A stretch of DNA of 24,919 bases from the IMG/VR virus record IMGVR_UViG_3300027659_000193, positions 1 through 24,919 of that record; one strand, given 5' to 3'. Source of the DNA: a virus. A program made the translations under genes and the position numbers. The notes below the pieces were generated by a model. The model was not told where the DNA came from. It did no database searches and saw only the letters and a program-made list of their open reading frames with translations. Positions 5,611 to 12,741 of the stretch are shown one piece after another (within the stretch, counting starts at the first letter, position 1; each line of letters opens with the position of its first letter).

Positions 5611-6171
5611 ATGAAGACATGCGCTAAATGTAAAGAAGAGAAATCTCTTGAGATGTTCAGTAAGGACAAGAGCAGGAAGGATGGCTTACAGCGTTGTTGC
5701 AAGGCGTGTATGTCTAATATAACTAAAGCCTGGCAGCAGGCAAATCCCGATAAAGCTTTAGCTCATACTGTGGCTTGGCAGAAAGCTAATCAAGACAAGG
5801 TTACTGCTACTAAAAGAGATTGGTATCAAGCTAATACCGAGAAGGCGAAGGCCGATGTAAAAGCCTGGAAGCAGAACAATCGAGACAAGATGGCAGCACA
5901 AAGCAAGGCTTACCTCCAGCGCCTAAACCTTGTCAACACTAAGATATCCAGACGGACACTAGCTGCTTGGGCTGCTCAGGTTAAAGCTCTTAATCCCCGT
6001 TGTGATTGGTGTCTCTGTGTTGACGATCTTGAAGCTCACCACATTCTACCCAAGGCTATGTACCCAGAACTGGCACTAGATATTTCCAATGGCCAGACCT
6101 TGTGTATAAAGCATCACGATGAAATCCATAGTCTAAATCTACATAGCACAGTTCTTCCTAGAGGGTTCTAA
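5611..6171 (+). CDS. HNH homing endonuclease 1, inserted in the terminase 3-prime end
   Basis: A 186-residue free-standing nuclease expected to cut DNA lacking the insertion and so spread its own gene. An N-terminal zinc finger (CAKC at 4-7 and CxxC near 30) is followed by four helical repeats of about 14 residues (pattern A-W-x-x-x-N-x-D/E-K), then the HNH domain: C-D-W-C, E-A-H-H-I-L-P-K, N-G-Q and C-I-K-H-H-D-E-I-H. Related protein HNH2 ends three residues after its HHDEIHS motif, but this one continues with LNLHSTVLPRGF, a copy of the terminase C-terminus. It starts one base after the terminase stop; its ribosome site GAGGT lies inside the last terminase codons. The end of the gene (AGAGGG) in turn supplies the ribosome site of the portal gene. 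Confidence 0.9.
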   Translation: MKTCAKCKEEKSLEMFSKDKSRKDGLQRCCKACMSNITKAWQQANPDKALAHTVAWQKANQDKVTATKRDWYQANTEKAKADVKAWKQNNRDKMAAQSKAYLQRLNLVNTKISRRTLAAWAAQVKALNPRCDWCLCVDDLEAHHILPKAMYPELALDISNGQTLCIKHHDEIHSLNLHSTVLPRGF

Positions 6172-6173
6172 AT

Positions 6174-7778
6174 ATGTCAATAGCTCAACGTAACTACCCA
6201 TCCCTAATCAGGCCGATCGTAGCCAGTCACAATCGATACTGGGAGGAAGCTCGCCCAACTATGGAGAAATACCGAGATGTCTATGGCATTGATTTCTACC
6301 GTGGTGATAACAAGAGAGATGATCTTGCTATTCAGGTAGCAGATGCTAACAGCTTCATTGAAGGTTACATCGCATCCCTCTTTAGTAAAGCACCATCGGT
6401 TCGTATCGGTGAAGATGTCAAAGCCTCTGGTGGTAATGAAGAGGTAGCCGAAGCTATCGTAAACAGATTCCTCCTCAACCAGCAGGAGACTATCACCAAC
6501 GCTGCTCGTCTTGCTCTCATCTACCCAATGGCCTTCCTTAAGATCATCTGCTCTAGAGCTAATGATGATGAGGTCTTGAACAAATTCTCCATTGCAGCTA
6601 TCAAGCCGTGGGACATTCTCCTAGATATGACAGCACCTGATTGGGATAGTCAGCGTTGGGTCGGGCACATAACCTCCATGCCTGTTAACATTGCTAATGA
6701 GAAATATGGGAAGAAGGACTGGAAGCCAGCGCCTCTTAAGGACTATTTCTCTGACACTAAGCTATCTACCTATGAGGTAAAGGACCTCCCTGATGAATTC
6801 CTTTACGTACAGGTTATCGAATTCTATGACCTCATCAACAACAAGCTAGTCTTCTGGTCCCCTAACTGGAAGAACGGTGATGCACCTATTGAGGTTCTAG
6901 ACATTCCTGTTATGGATCATGATGGTAGCTTCATGACACCTATCATCCCACTGTACCTCTGCTCCACGCCTGATGCTCCTCTTAAGGGCTTTAGCTCCCT
7001 TAAGAAAATCTATGACCAGATCAGAGAGAAGAACCTTATCCGCACCCACATTGCCAAGGCTATCCGTAGAGATACCCGTCAGGTTGGATATAAAGAGGGG
7101 GCCTTCGATGAAGAGAGCTTAGCTAAACTAGAGGGTGGTCTAGACAACTGCTTCGTCCCATTCAAGGGCGACATAGACCCCCGCTTAGCTTTCGCTGTTA
7201 TTCCCAACCTAGCCCTATCTTCTAACTATTCTGTACACCTTGGTCTTGTTGAACAGGATCTTGCGCGCGCATCAGTCCTCGCCCCCTTCACAAGAGGAGA
7301 AGCTACCAGAGCAACAGCTACTGAGGTAACAGCCTTAGTACAATATACTGCTGCTGAGATTGGTAAGATGGCTCGTGCTCGTGACAGTGCAATAGAGAGA
7401 TTGGCGCGCACCTACATTCGTATGATAGAAGCATTCCTAGATGAAGAAGATGAGAAGACTGTTATCCTTCTAGATGGTAAGGTACACACAGTTAAAGCTA
7501 GTGAGCTTGATGGCAAGATGAGAATCTTCGCTCTAGACGGTGGCTCCATGCCTCTAGCCAAGGCTACACAGAAGGCTGAACTAGTCTCTCTAATCCCCAT
7601 CCTACAGGCTAGTGGCGTCCCTCAGGACGCTATCCTAAAGGGTATAGTGGAACTGTTTGATCTTGACGGTAATCTCTTCAAGGCCGCACCACCTCCCCCA
7701 CCAATGCCACCACCAGTGCCTAATGCTCCACCAGTGCCGGGTCTACCAGTAGACCCCCTAGCTAAGATGGGGGTGTAA
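6174..7778 (+). CDS. Portal protein
   Basis: A 534-residue protein between terminase and scaffold, the standard place and size for the dodecameric ring through which DNA enters and leaves the head. The N-terminal part (HNRYWEEARPTMEKYRDVYG) is helical as in podovirus portals. Strand-rich wing segments sit around residues 130-270. A long helical stem-like region (TEVTALVQYTAAEIGKMARA, about 384-425) resembles portal clip/stem segments. The last 33 residues are proline-rich (PPPPPMPPPVPNAPPVPGLP), an unusual flexible tail that may contact scaffold or other head proteins. Identification rests on position, length and general pattern, not on a diagnostic motif. Confidence 0.85.
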   Translation: MSIAQRNYPSLIRPIVASHNRYWEEARPTMEKYRDVYGIDFYRGDNKRDDLAIQVADANSFIEGYIASLFSKAPSVRIGEDVKASGGNEEVAEAIVNRFLLNQQETITNAARLALIYPMAFLKIICSRANDDEVLNKFSIAAIKPWDILLDMTAPDWDSQRWVGHITSMPVNIANEKYGKKDWKPAPLKDYFSDTKLSTYEVKDLPDEFLYVQVIEFYDLINNKLVFWSPNWKNGDAPIEVLDIPVMDHDGSFMTPIIPLYLCSTPDAPLKGFSSLKKIYDQIREKNLIRTHIAKAIRRDTRQVGYKEGAFDEESLAKLEGGLDNCFVPFKGDIDPRLAFAVIPNLALSSNYSVHLGLVEQDLARASVLAPFTRGEATRATATEVTALVQYTAAEIGKMARARDSAIERLARTYIRMIEAFLDEEDEKTVILLDGKVHTVKASELDGKMRIFALDGGSMPLAKATQKAELVSLIPILQASGVPQDAILKGIVELFDLDGNLFKAAPPPPPMPPPVPNAPPVPGLPVDPLAKMGV

Positions 7779-7779
7779 C

Positions 7780-7977
7780 ATGCCTCTCTATACCTACACA
7801 TGCCCACACGGGGATACCACAGATGTTCTTACCTCTTACGAGAAAAGACCAGAGGTAGTTTTTTGTGAGAAATGTGGTCAAGCCGCTAGACAAACTATAG
7901 CTCTTCCTGCTAAAACAGAATATAGGTGGGGCGATTATGCCAACACCTATAACCCACGGAACGGTGGAAAGAAATGA
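7780..7977 (+). CDS. FmdB-like zinc-ribbon protein 1
   Basis: A 65-residue protein with the typical start M-P-L-Y-T-Y-T-C of small zinc-ribbon proteins. Possible metal ligands are Cys8, His10, Cys29 and Cys32 (FCEKCG). The C-terminus is basic. It begins one base after the portal stop, with GGGGGTG as ribosome site. Such proteins are common between portal and scaffold genes in phages; their role in the head is unknown. It appears to be a shorter paralogue of the zinc-ribbon protein beyond the HNH gene: both have Cys8 and a CxxC about 20 residues later. Confidence 0.75.
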   Translation: MPLYTYTCPHGDTTDVLTSYEKRPEVVFCEKCGQAARQTIALPAKTEYRWGDYANTYNPRNGGKK

Positions 7978-8435
7978 AGACAAAACAAGATACATGTCCT
8001 GATTGCTCCAGCCCAAAAGACTATCGGTCGGTACGATGTCGGGCTTGTTCTCGGAGACATTCCAAGCCCTGGAATTCCGAGCAACGGCAGAGACATAGTG
8101 AATGGTGGCACAAGAAAGCCGCAGAAGGCAATCCTCCTGGCTCTAAGCTAGGCACTAAACAATCTCAAGATACTATCCAAAAGAGATTGCTGACTAGAGG
8201 AATGAACTATCTTCCCATAGAGGAGAGAGGTTCGCGTTGGAAATATTTCCTTTGGGCAAAAGCCGTAAAAGAAAGAGATCTTGTCTGCGTCTATTGTGGC
8301 GGAGAAGATCGTCTTCACGCTCATCATATTCTATCTAAAAATAAACATCCGTTGCTATCCTTGAAGGTCGACAATGGTATAACATTATGTCATGGTTGTC
8401 ATTGGGACGAGCATCGTCTTAATGGCTATCTATAA
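7974..8435 (+). CDS. HNH homing endonuclease 4 with NUMOD3-like segment
   Basis: A 153-residue nuclease, unrelated to the other three HNH proteins outside the catalytic core. N-terminal zinc ribbon CPDC (8-11) with CRAC (22-25); a NUMOD3-like DNA-binding segment near residues 53-75 (GSKLGTKQSQDTIQKRL, pattern G-x-x-x-S-x-x-T-I-x-K); then the HNH core CVYCGGEDRLHAHHILSK, DNGITLC and CHWDEH. It starts inside the stop of zinc-ribbon gene 1 (ATGA overlap), so it borrows translation from that gene. Its TAA stop is in the same frame as the next zinc-ribbon gene, only four codons before that gene's presumed ATT start. Confidence 0.85.
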   Translation: MKTKQDTCPDCSSPKDYRSVRCRACSRRHSKPWNSEQRQRHSEWWHKKAAEGNPPGSKLGTKQSQDTIQKRLLTRGMNYLPIEERGSRWKYFLWAKAVKERDLVCVYCGGEDRLHAHHILSKNKHPLLSLKVDNGITLCHGCHWDEHRLNGYL

Positions 8436-8447
8436 GGAAGGTGTATT

Positions 8448-8867
8448 ATTCCAATCTACGAACATGTATGCAACAAGGGAACAGTCACAGAGGACATCTA
8501 TTCTGAAGCACCAGCTTCTATTGACTGTCCCTGCTGTGCTGCACCAGCAACATTAATGGTATCTAACATCGCACGTACTAGGGGCTCCTGGGGAGCCACA
8601 GGTCTTGGTGGCACAGAGGTCAATCCCTACTATGACAGAGGCTTGGGCGCGTCCTATACCTCATGGGCAGAGAGAGATCGGATCATGAAAGCAAAGGGTC
8701 TGAGAGACCACTGTGATGCAGAAGAGGAACGTGCTCTCTCTAAACAGAGAACACATATAGCTAAAGAAGAAGCCTACTGTGCAACGTATGAGAAGCATGT
8801 ACAAGCTGGGGCAGAACCAATCCAGGCAATGCAGCTAGCACAAGACGTTAAAGCCGCCACCAACTAA
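8448..8867 (+). CDS. FmdB-like zinc-ribbon protein 2, apparent ATT start
   Basis: From 8448 the frame reads (M)PIYEHVC..., the expected start of an FmdB-like zinc ribbon with Cys8, Cys27 and Cys30 (DCPCC), then a 100-residue charged helical region: 139 residues in all. The codon at the expected start is ATT, not ATG, with GGAAGG about six bases ahead. The first ATG in frame is at 8556 and has no ribosome site; starting there would remove all zinc ligands. The TAA of the HNH gene (8433-8435) is in the same frame, so readthrough is another possibility. I call it a gene with a rare ATT start or one weakened by the adjacent insertion. The C-terminal helices (RDRIMKAKGLRDHCDAEEE) are unrecognised. 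Confidence 0.55.
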   Translation: MPIYEHVCNKGTVTEDIYSEAPASIDCPCCAAPATLMVSNIARTRGSWGATGLGGTEVNPYYDRGLGASYTSWAERDRIMKAKGLRDHCDAEEERALSKQRTHIAKEEAYCATYEKHVQAGAEPIQAMQLAQDVKAATN

Positions 8868-8879
8868 AGGATAACCAAC

Positions 8880-9383
8880 ATGAAACTATTACCAGACCAA
8901 CTAGGTCAGATAGCCGTAGATGATAAGCAAGCTCGTGATGAGCAGATGATGACTATAGCCCCCAAGGCTATAGGCACCTTCAGTCCAACAGCATTGAACA
9001 AACTAGTAGCTGCTTGGAACAAGCTCTCTAAACTGTTTGGTATCAGCGAAGCTTATGAGACCTTCAGTGAACCACAGAAGGTCTTCCCCGTAGAATTTAC
9101 CAAGCTTATTGCTATGGCTAGCTCTGCTATTGAAGACGCTGTTGCTGCTGAGGTACTAAGCTCCGATCTTCTATTAGACCTTGCTAACACCAAGAAGGAT
9201 CAGGATGTAGTTCTCCTTGCTGCCAAGATTGAACAGGCTGCTAAGAACGCTGCCTTCAAGAGCTTCCTAATGGAAGCGCCACCTGAACCCAGTGAACCAG
9301 AGGAACCTTCTGAGATCGCAGAAGAGGAAGCTCCCATGGACGAGGACGCTTTCCTAAACATGATCAGCACACGTATGAAATGA
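8880..9383 (+). CDS. Helical protein with acidic tail, head-assembly accessory
   Basis: A 167-residue protein, mainly helical for the first 128 residues, then a Pro/Glu-rich acidic tail (PPEPSEPEEPSEIAEEEAP) and a short amphipathic end. Acidic tails are common in proteins that work with scaffold during head assembly. The position between portal and scaffold fits, but no family is recognised. AAGGA precedes the ATG. Its last four bases (ATGA) contain the start of the next HNH gene. Confidence 0.65.
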   Translation: MKLLPDQLGQIAVDDKQARDEQMMTIAPKAIGTFSPTALNKLVAAWNKLSKLFGISEAYETFSEPQKVFPVEFTKLIAMASSAIEDAVAAEVLSSDLLLDLANTKKDQDVVLLAAKIEQAAKNAAFKSFLMEAPPEPSEPEEPSEIAEEEAPMDEDAFLNMISTRMK

Positions 9384-9868
9384 AAACCTGTACCAAATGC
9401 AAAGAGGAGAAACCTCTTGATATGTTTGGAAAAGACAATAGGCACAAAGACGGTTTACAGTCCTCTTGTAAGGAATGTGAAACGAAAAGAACACAATCCT
9501 ACTATGAAGATCATCCTGAGAAGAGACAGCTATCATTGAGAGATTATGCGCAGAGGAATCCTGATAAGGTCAGAGAATCTCAGAGAAGGTGGAAGAAGGA
9601 GAATCCTGATAAGGTTTATGCTAAGAACCAACGATATCTTACTAAGCTCAATCTAGCTAACTGTGAGATATCTCAGCGTACACTAAATGCCTGGGCTGCT
9701 CAGGTGAAAGCTCTTAATCCCCGTTGTGATTGGTGTCTCTGTGTTGATGATCTTGAGGCCCATCATATCAAACCTAAAGCTTTGTACCCAGAACTGGCAT
9801 TGGATCTTACCAATGGACAGACCTTGTGCACGAAGCATCATGACGAAATACATTCAACTAAATTCTAA
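9380..9868 (+). CDS. HNH homing endonuclease 2 (mosaic of HNH1 and HNH3)
   Basis: A 162-residue nuclease of the same family as the 5611 and 19182 proteins: zinc finger CTKC (4-7) with a second Cys pair near 30, three helical repeats of about 14 residues (one fewer than its relatives), and the HNH core CDWCLCVDDLEAHHIKPK, NGQTLC, KHHDEIHS. It starts inside the stop of the upstream gene (ATGA). DNA at 9566-9682 is 116/117 identical to 19425-19541 in HNH3, whereas the C-terminal part from 9695 closely follows HNH1 from 5971. The protein therefore looks like a recombinant. It separates the acidic-tail protein from scaffold. Confidence 0.9.
   Translation: MKTCTKCKEEKPLDMFGKDNRHKDGLQSSCKECETKRTQSYYEDHPEKRQLSLRDYAQRNPDKVRESQRRWKKENPDKVYAKNQRYLTKLNLANCEISQRTLNAWAAQVKALNPRCDWCLCVDDLEAHHIKPKALYPELALDLTNGQTLCTKHHDEIHSTKF
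9566..9682 (+). repeat. 117-bp near-identical block shared with HNH3 (19425-19541)
   Basis: Direct comparison gives one mismatch in 117 bases (T at 9617, A at 19476). The block spans the last two helical repeats and the linker into the HNH domain. Similarity falls off sharply on both sides. Confidence 0.9.
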
Positions 9869-9886
9869 CCTATTGAGAGCACTGTT

Positions 9887-10744
9887 ATGGAAACAAACAA
9901 TACGCCCACAAGCACTACCTCCTCAACCCCAGCACCTACAGCAGATGCAAACACTACCACAACCTCTAATACAGAGACTGGCGGGGCACCTAACAAACCT
10001 GTAGCACCACTATCTACCTTCGATGAATTCATGAATGTAGATTTCTCAGACCAGCCCCAGCTTCAGGAGATCATGTCCTCTGAACACACGGGCCTCCCAC
10101 ACTACAAAGATCTTCTAAACAAGCACACTACCGTAGAAGGTAAGAAGCTTCTTGCTAACATGCGTGCGGATTACACACGCAAGACACAAGAGATTTCTTC
10201 TATGAGAAAGCAGATGGCAGACCGTGAGGCTGCCATCCTAGCCAGAGAACAGTCTCTCTATCAGGGTGATTTCGCCCGCAAGGTAAATGAGACTGCCACC
10301 AAAGATGCCTCTGCTCTTGACCCCTACGTACAAGAAGACCTTGCTCAGATCATAGAGATCCAGACAGCTAAGCGTCTACAGGATATGCTTAAGCCCTATC
10401 AGGAGGAGATTGCCTCTAAGCAGCACATGCTTGAAGCACAGCAGTTTGTTGAGCGCCACCCTGAAATGAAGACTGAAGCTTTCAAAGAGAAGCTCATTCC
10501 TCTCCTATCCAGCCGCGGTGATCTTGATCTAGAGACTGCCTACCTTATAGTAAAAGGACAGCTTGCAGATGTGCAAGCTACAGCCCAACAGGAGCAGACA
10601 AAGCTTAAGCAGACTGCTAAGGAAGCTGCAAGACAGACTATCGCCAAGACTACTGGTACACAGAACGCTGGCCCCGCAACACCCCCAAGAAGAATGTCTC
10701 CTACAGAGGCTCTCAAATTCTTCGCTTCTCAAAAGAAAGGATAA
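9887..10744 (+). CDS. Capsid scaffolding protein
   Basis: A 285-residue protein just upstream of the capsid gene, with the composition typical of scaffolds: a Thr/Pro/Ala-rich disordered start (residues 1-45), long charged coiled-coil helices (about 85-130 and 215-260, with QTAKRLQDMLKPYQEEI between) and a basic end (PRRMSPTEALKFFASQKKG). Scaffolds guide shell assembly and then leave the prohead; basic C-termini commonly bind the capsid protein. The ribosome site is weak (GAGAG). The HNH gene inserted directly upstream may have replaced its original leader. Confidence 0.8.
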   Translation: METNNTPTSTTSSTPAPTADANTTTTSNTETGGAPNKPVAPLSTFDEFMNVDFSDQPQLQEIMSSEHTGLPHYKDLLNKHTTVEGKKLLANMRADYTRKTQEISSMRKQMADREAAILAREQSLYQGDFARKVNETATKDASALDPYVQEDLAQIIEIQTAKRLQDMLKPYQEEIASKQHMLEAQQFVERHPEMKTEAFKEKLIPLLSSRGDLDLETAYLIVKGQLADVQATAQQEQTKLKQTAKEAARQTIAKTTGTQNAGPATPPRRMSPTEALKFFASQKKG

Positions 10745-10750
10745 ACCCAC

Positions 10751-10936
10751 ATGCCCCTAACACTAGACGACACCATTACCCTATCAGCTAAAGCTACAGT
10801 CCTCAGCAGGGTCATTGCTGAATCTCTTAACGTAGATGGTGATGGTGGGAAGCGCGTAAGCAAAGAAGAACTAGGTCAGATCGTAAAGGCTACCCTAGAG
10901 CTTCTTGCTCAGCTTGTCATAGACATCATAGATTAG
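10751..10936 (+). CDS. Small protein with EF-hand-like loop
   Basis: A 61-residue protein with two helices joined by LNVDGDGGKRVSKEEL (residues 26-41). The N-x-D-x-D-G run followed by S-K-E-E resembles the calcium loop of EF-hand or dockerin modules, but it has one residue too many for the canonical 12-residue loop. The C-terminal helix is hydrophobic (LLAQLVIDIID). It has AAAGGA before the ATG and is the last gene before a strong terminator. A role in head assembly is inferred only from its place between scaffold and capsid genes. Confidence 0.6.
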   Translation: MPLTLDDTITLSAKATVLSRVIAESLNVDGDGGKRVSKEELGQIVKATLELLAQLVIDIID

Positions 10937-10954
10937 CTTCACGTATAAGCAGCA

Positions 10955-10984
10955 GAAAGGGGGCCTAGAGCCCCCTTTCCTTTT
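10955..10984 (+). terminator. Strong rho-independent terminator before the capsid gene
   Basis: GAAAGGGGGC (10955-10964) pairs perfectly with GCCCCCTTTC (10970-10979) around CTAGA, followed by CTTTTATCC. This 10-bp stem should stop most transcription coming from the scaffold side. Confidence 0.92.
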
Positions 10985-11185
10985 ATCCATACCTGCCTAC
11001 CAGAGAATAGCTAGGACGCCTTATAGGACATCTCTCGAACATTCTACAGTGCCTTTAGATGATCAGGGCAACATATCCCGCCTGATACACAACAGATAGA
11101 GCCTCCTCAGGAATACCTCTTACTGTTAACCGACTGGGGATGAATCAAATCAAACCAATCTATAACAGTATTAAAGGAGCCTCAC
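10985..11185 (+). promoter_or_regulatory. Capsid leader and presumed promoter region
   Basis: About 200 non-coding bases between terminator and capsid ATG. A hairpin (ATCAGG 11062-11067 with CCTGAT 11081-11086) is visible. No good sigma-70 promoter is seen; TATAAC at 11161 lacks a fitting -35. ACCAAT-CT-ATAAC at 11154-11166 resembles ACCAAT-AG-ATAAC at 12766-12778 before the tail genes, so it might be part of a phage-sigma promoter. AAAGGAG just before the ATG is a strong ribosome site. Confidence 0.4.
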
Positions 11186-12199
11186 ATGGCAGTATCTTCG
11201 GACGTTCTCGCGTCTACCCTACAGTATATCCTCGAAGAGGAAACCGAAGCCGTCAAACGTCGGCACGCATTCCTCGATTACGCTGAGAAAAGCAAGGGCA
11301 TTGAAACCCTAGACGGCGGCGCTCGTATCGACGTAGCCGTTGGCGTAAAAGACCATTCCCTCATCACCTACCACAGCGATGGCTACGAAGCCACCGACGA
11401 GACCATCCAGGATGTGCTCGTGTCTGCTCAGTTCCCCTGGGCCTTCTGGACCGCACCTGTTGCTCTCTCCGCCAAGCGCGCTCTTGAGAACAGTGGCGAT
11501 GCCGCAATCGTAAGCCTCTACAGCGCCCACGTTAAGAGCGTTATGGATCGTATGGGTCGTGACCTTAACGGTCAGATCCTCAACGGTTCGCTCGTTGGTA
11601 CTGGCCTTGAGACCCTTTACGGTGCAGCCGCTGGTGTTACCACCGGGTTCATCGAAGGTGTTGCTAAGGCTTCTCAGGACAACACCGTTGGTGGTGTCTC
11701 GAAAGCTACCTACAACGTCCCCGGCTGGACCAACGCATTCGCCTCCGCAGGCGGTGCATTCGCAACCAACGGTAAGACTGGTATGGATTCGATCCAGACC
11801 CAGATCATGGCCGTACATCAGGGTCCAAAGCCTGTTGATGTAGTCATCGCTTCTGAGGCGGCCTTCCGTCTCTACAAGCAGACCCTCTTCGCAAACGAGC
11901 GTTATGTCTCTGATGCAGAGCTTGATGGTGGTCGTATGAACCTCCTCTTTGCAGGCGCCCCTGTCGTACCTGACCTCGCCATGAGCGTAGCTGGTCGTGC
12001 TGGTGATGCAATCTTCTCCATGTATTTCCTCAATTTCAATGGTGTTAAGCTCTATTTCCACACTGATGGAAAATTCAATCTCGTCAGCCGCGGTCGTGCC
12101 CTTGGGTATGCCACTGACACCTGGCAGGTACAGCTTATGGCTCAGCTTGTAGGTTGTCACATGGGCTCCCTCGGTGTTCTTACCAACGGCGACGCATAA
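11186..12199 (+). CDS. Major capsid protein
   Basis: A 337-residue protein following scaffold and preceding a decoration protein, the expected size and place for a HK97-fold shell subunit. The N-terminal helix is charged (LEEETEAVKRRHAFLDYAEK); the middle has long strands and helices (QFPWAFWTAPVALSAKRALE), and the end has the hydrophobic strands usual for this fold. Codon use differs sharply from neighbours: I read no AGA, AGG or ATA codon and only two CTA in the whole gene, whereas these are frequent elsewhere. This is the mark of a very highly expressed gene. Assignment is by context, size and codon use, not by a diagnostic motif. Confidence 0.88.
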   Translation: MAVSSDVLASTLQYILEEETEAVKRRHAFLDYAEKSKGIETLDGGARIDVAVGVKDHSLITYHSDGYEATDETIQDVLVSAQFPWAFWTAPVALSAKRALENSGDAAIVSLYSAHVKSVMDRMGRDLNGQILNGSLVGTGLETLYGAAAGVTTGFIEGVAKASQDNTVGGVSKATYNVPGWTNAFASAGGAFATNGKTGMDSIQTQIMAVHQGPKPVDVVIASEAAFRLYKQTLFANERYVSDAELDGGRMNLLFAGAPVVPDLAMSVAGRAGDAIFSMYFLNFNGVKLYFHTDGKFNLVSRGRALGYATDTWQVQLMAQLVGCHMGSLGVLTNGDA

Positions 12200-12237
12200 T
12201 CGTTTAACCTCATTCCAACAAATATTCAGGAGATATA

Positions 12238-12681
12238 ATGCGCTCACGTATAATTCAGAAACTAGACACTGGTGTTGACGCTAGTGTATCGGACCGCAGT
12301 AGCTCGGAGACCTTCCTTGCTAACGGCACAATCGCCATCGGCGATTGGGTTCAGCTTGATAGCTCTGCTACTGGCACCGACCGTGCCTTCAAGGTAATCG
12401 AAGCTGGTGCAGGTACTGCTACAGGTAACCCTCTCGTTATCGGTGTCGCTCTCACCGCAGCCTCTGCCGGACAGACCGTCCGCGTATGTGTTGCCGGTTA
12501 CTGCGCGACTGCTAACGTAGACGCTGCTGTAGGTGCTGCTGGTGTTGCTCTCATCGTAGACAACACTGGTGCTGGCATTGCCAATGCAATCGCCGCTGCC
12601 GATACCGCCCCCGCTTGTGGTGTAAGCCTTGCCGCTTCCGCTGCTGGCGTAGCCCCAGTCATCGTGTTTGCCAACTGGTAA
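12238..12681 (+). CDS. Capsid decoration/stabilisation protein (DUF2190-like)
   Basis: A 147-residue Ala/Gly/Val-rich beta protein. The segment FLANGTIAIGDWVQLDSS (residues 26-43), the later G-V-A-L-T-A-A-S-A-G-Q-T-V-R-V-C-V-A-G and the Ala/Gly-rich end are typical of small decoration proteins that sit on the outside of the shell. It follows the capsid gene by 38 bases with AGGAGAT as ribosome site and shares most of its expression-adapted codon use. The hairpin at 12709 follows it. Confidence 0.75.
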   Translation: MRSRIIQKLDTGVDASVSDRSSSETFLANGTIAIGDWVQLDSSATGTDRAFKVIEAGAGTATGNPLVIGVALTAASAGQTVRVCVAGYCATANVDAAVGAAGVALIVDNTGAGIANAIAAADTAPACGVSLAASAAGVAPVIVFANW

Positions 12682-12708
12682 TCAGTTCAACTAACCGAAG
12701 CTAGAAAG

Positions 12709-12741
12709 GAGGGCCTGTGCATTGAAAGATGCCAGGCCCTC
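12709..12741 (+). terminator. Hairpin terminator closing the capsid unit
   Basis: GAGGGCCTG (12709-12717) pairs with CAGGCCCTC (12733-12741); inside, GCAT pairs with ATGC around TGAAAG, with one bulged T. The tail TGGCTTTGT is a poor T-run, so it may terminate only partly or protect the 3-prime end of the capsid mRNA. Confidence 0.6.

Noticed and set aside
7226-7807. Several 60-85 codon - strand frames opposite the portal gene
   Set aside because: They overlap a strong coding frame, lack ribosome sites and show no family features.
9360-9868. A second case of C-terminus duplication, ISTRMK (upstream gene) against IHSTKF (HNH2)
   Set aside because: Only two or three residues agree and the DNA does not match; too short to separate from chance.
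9726-10004. 92-codon + strand frame across the end of HNH2 and the scaffold start
   Set aside because: Out of frame with two real genes, no ribosome site, and low-complexity Leu/Pro/Gln composition caused by the scaffold's Thr/Pro codons.
11309-12247. 312-codon open frame on the - strand covering the capsid gene
   Set aside because: It lies wholly opposite a well-supported capsid gene, has no ribosome site, and arises because the optimised codons avoid the triplets that would read as stops on the other strand.
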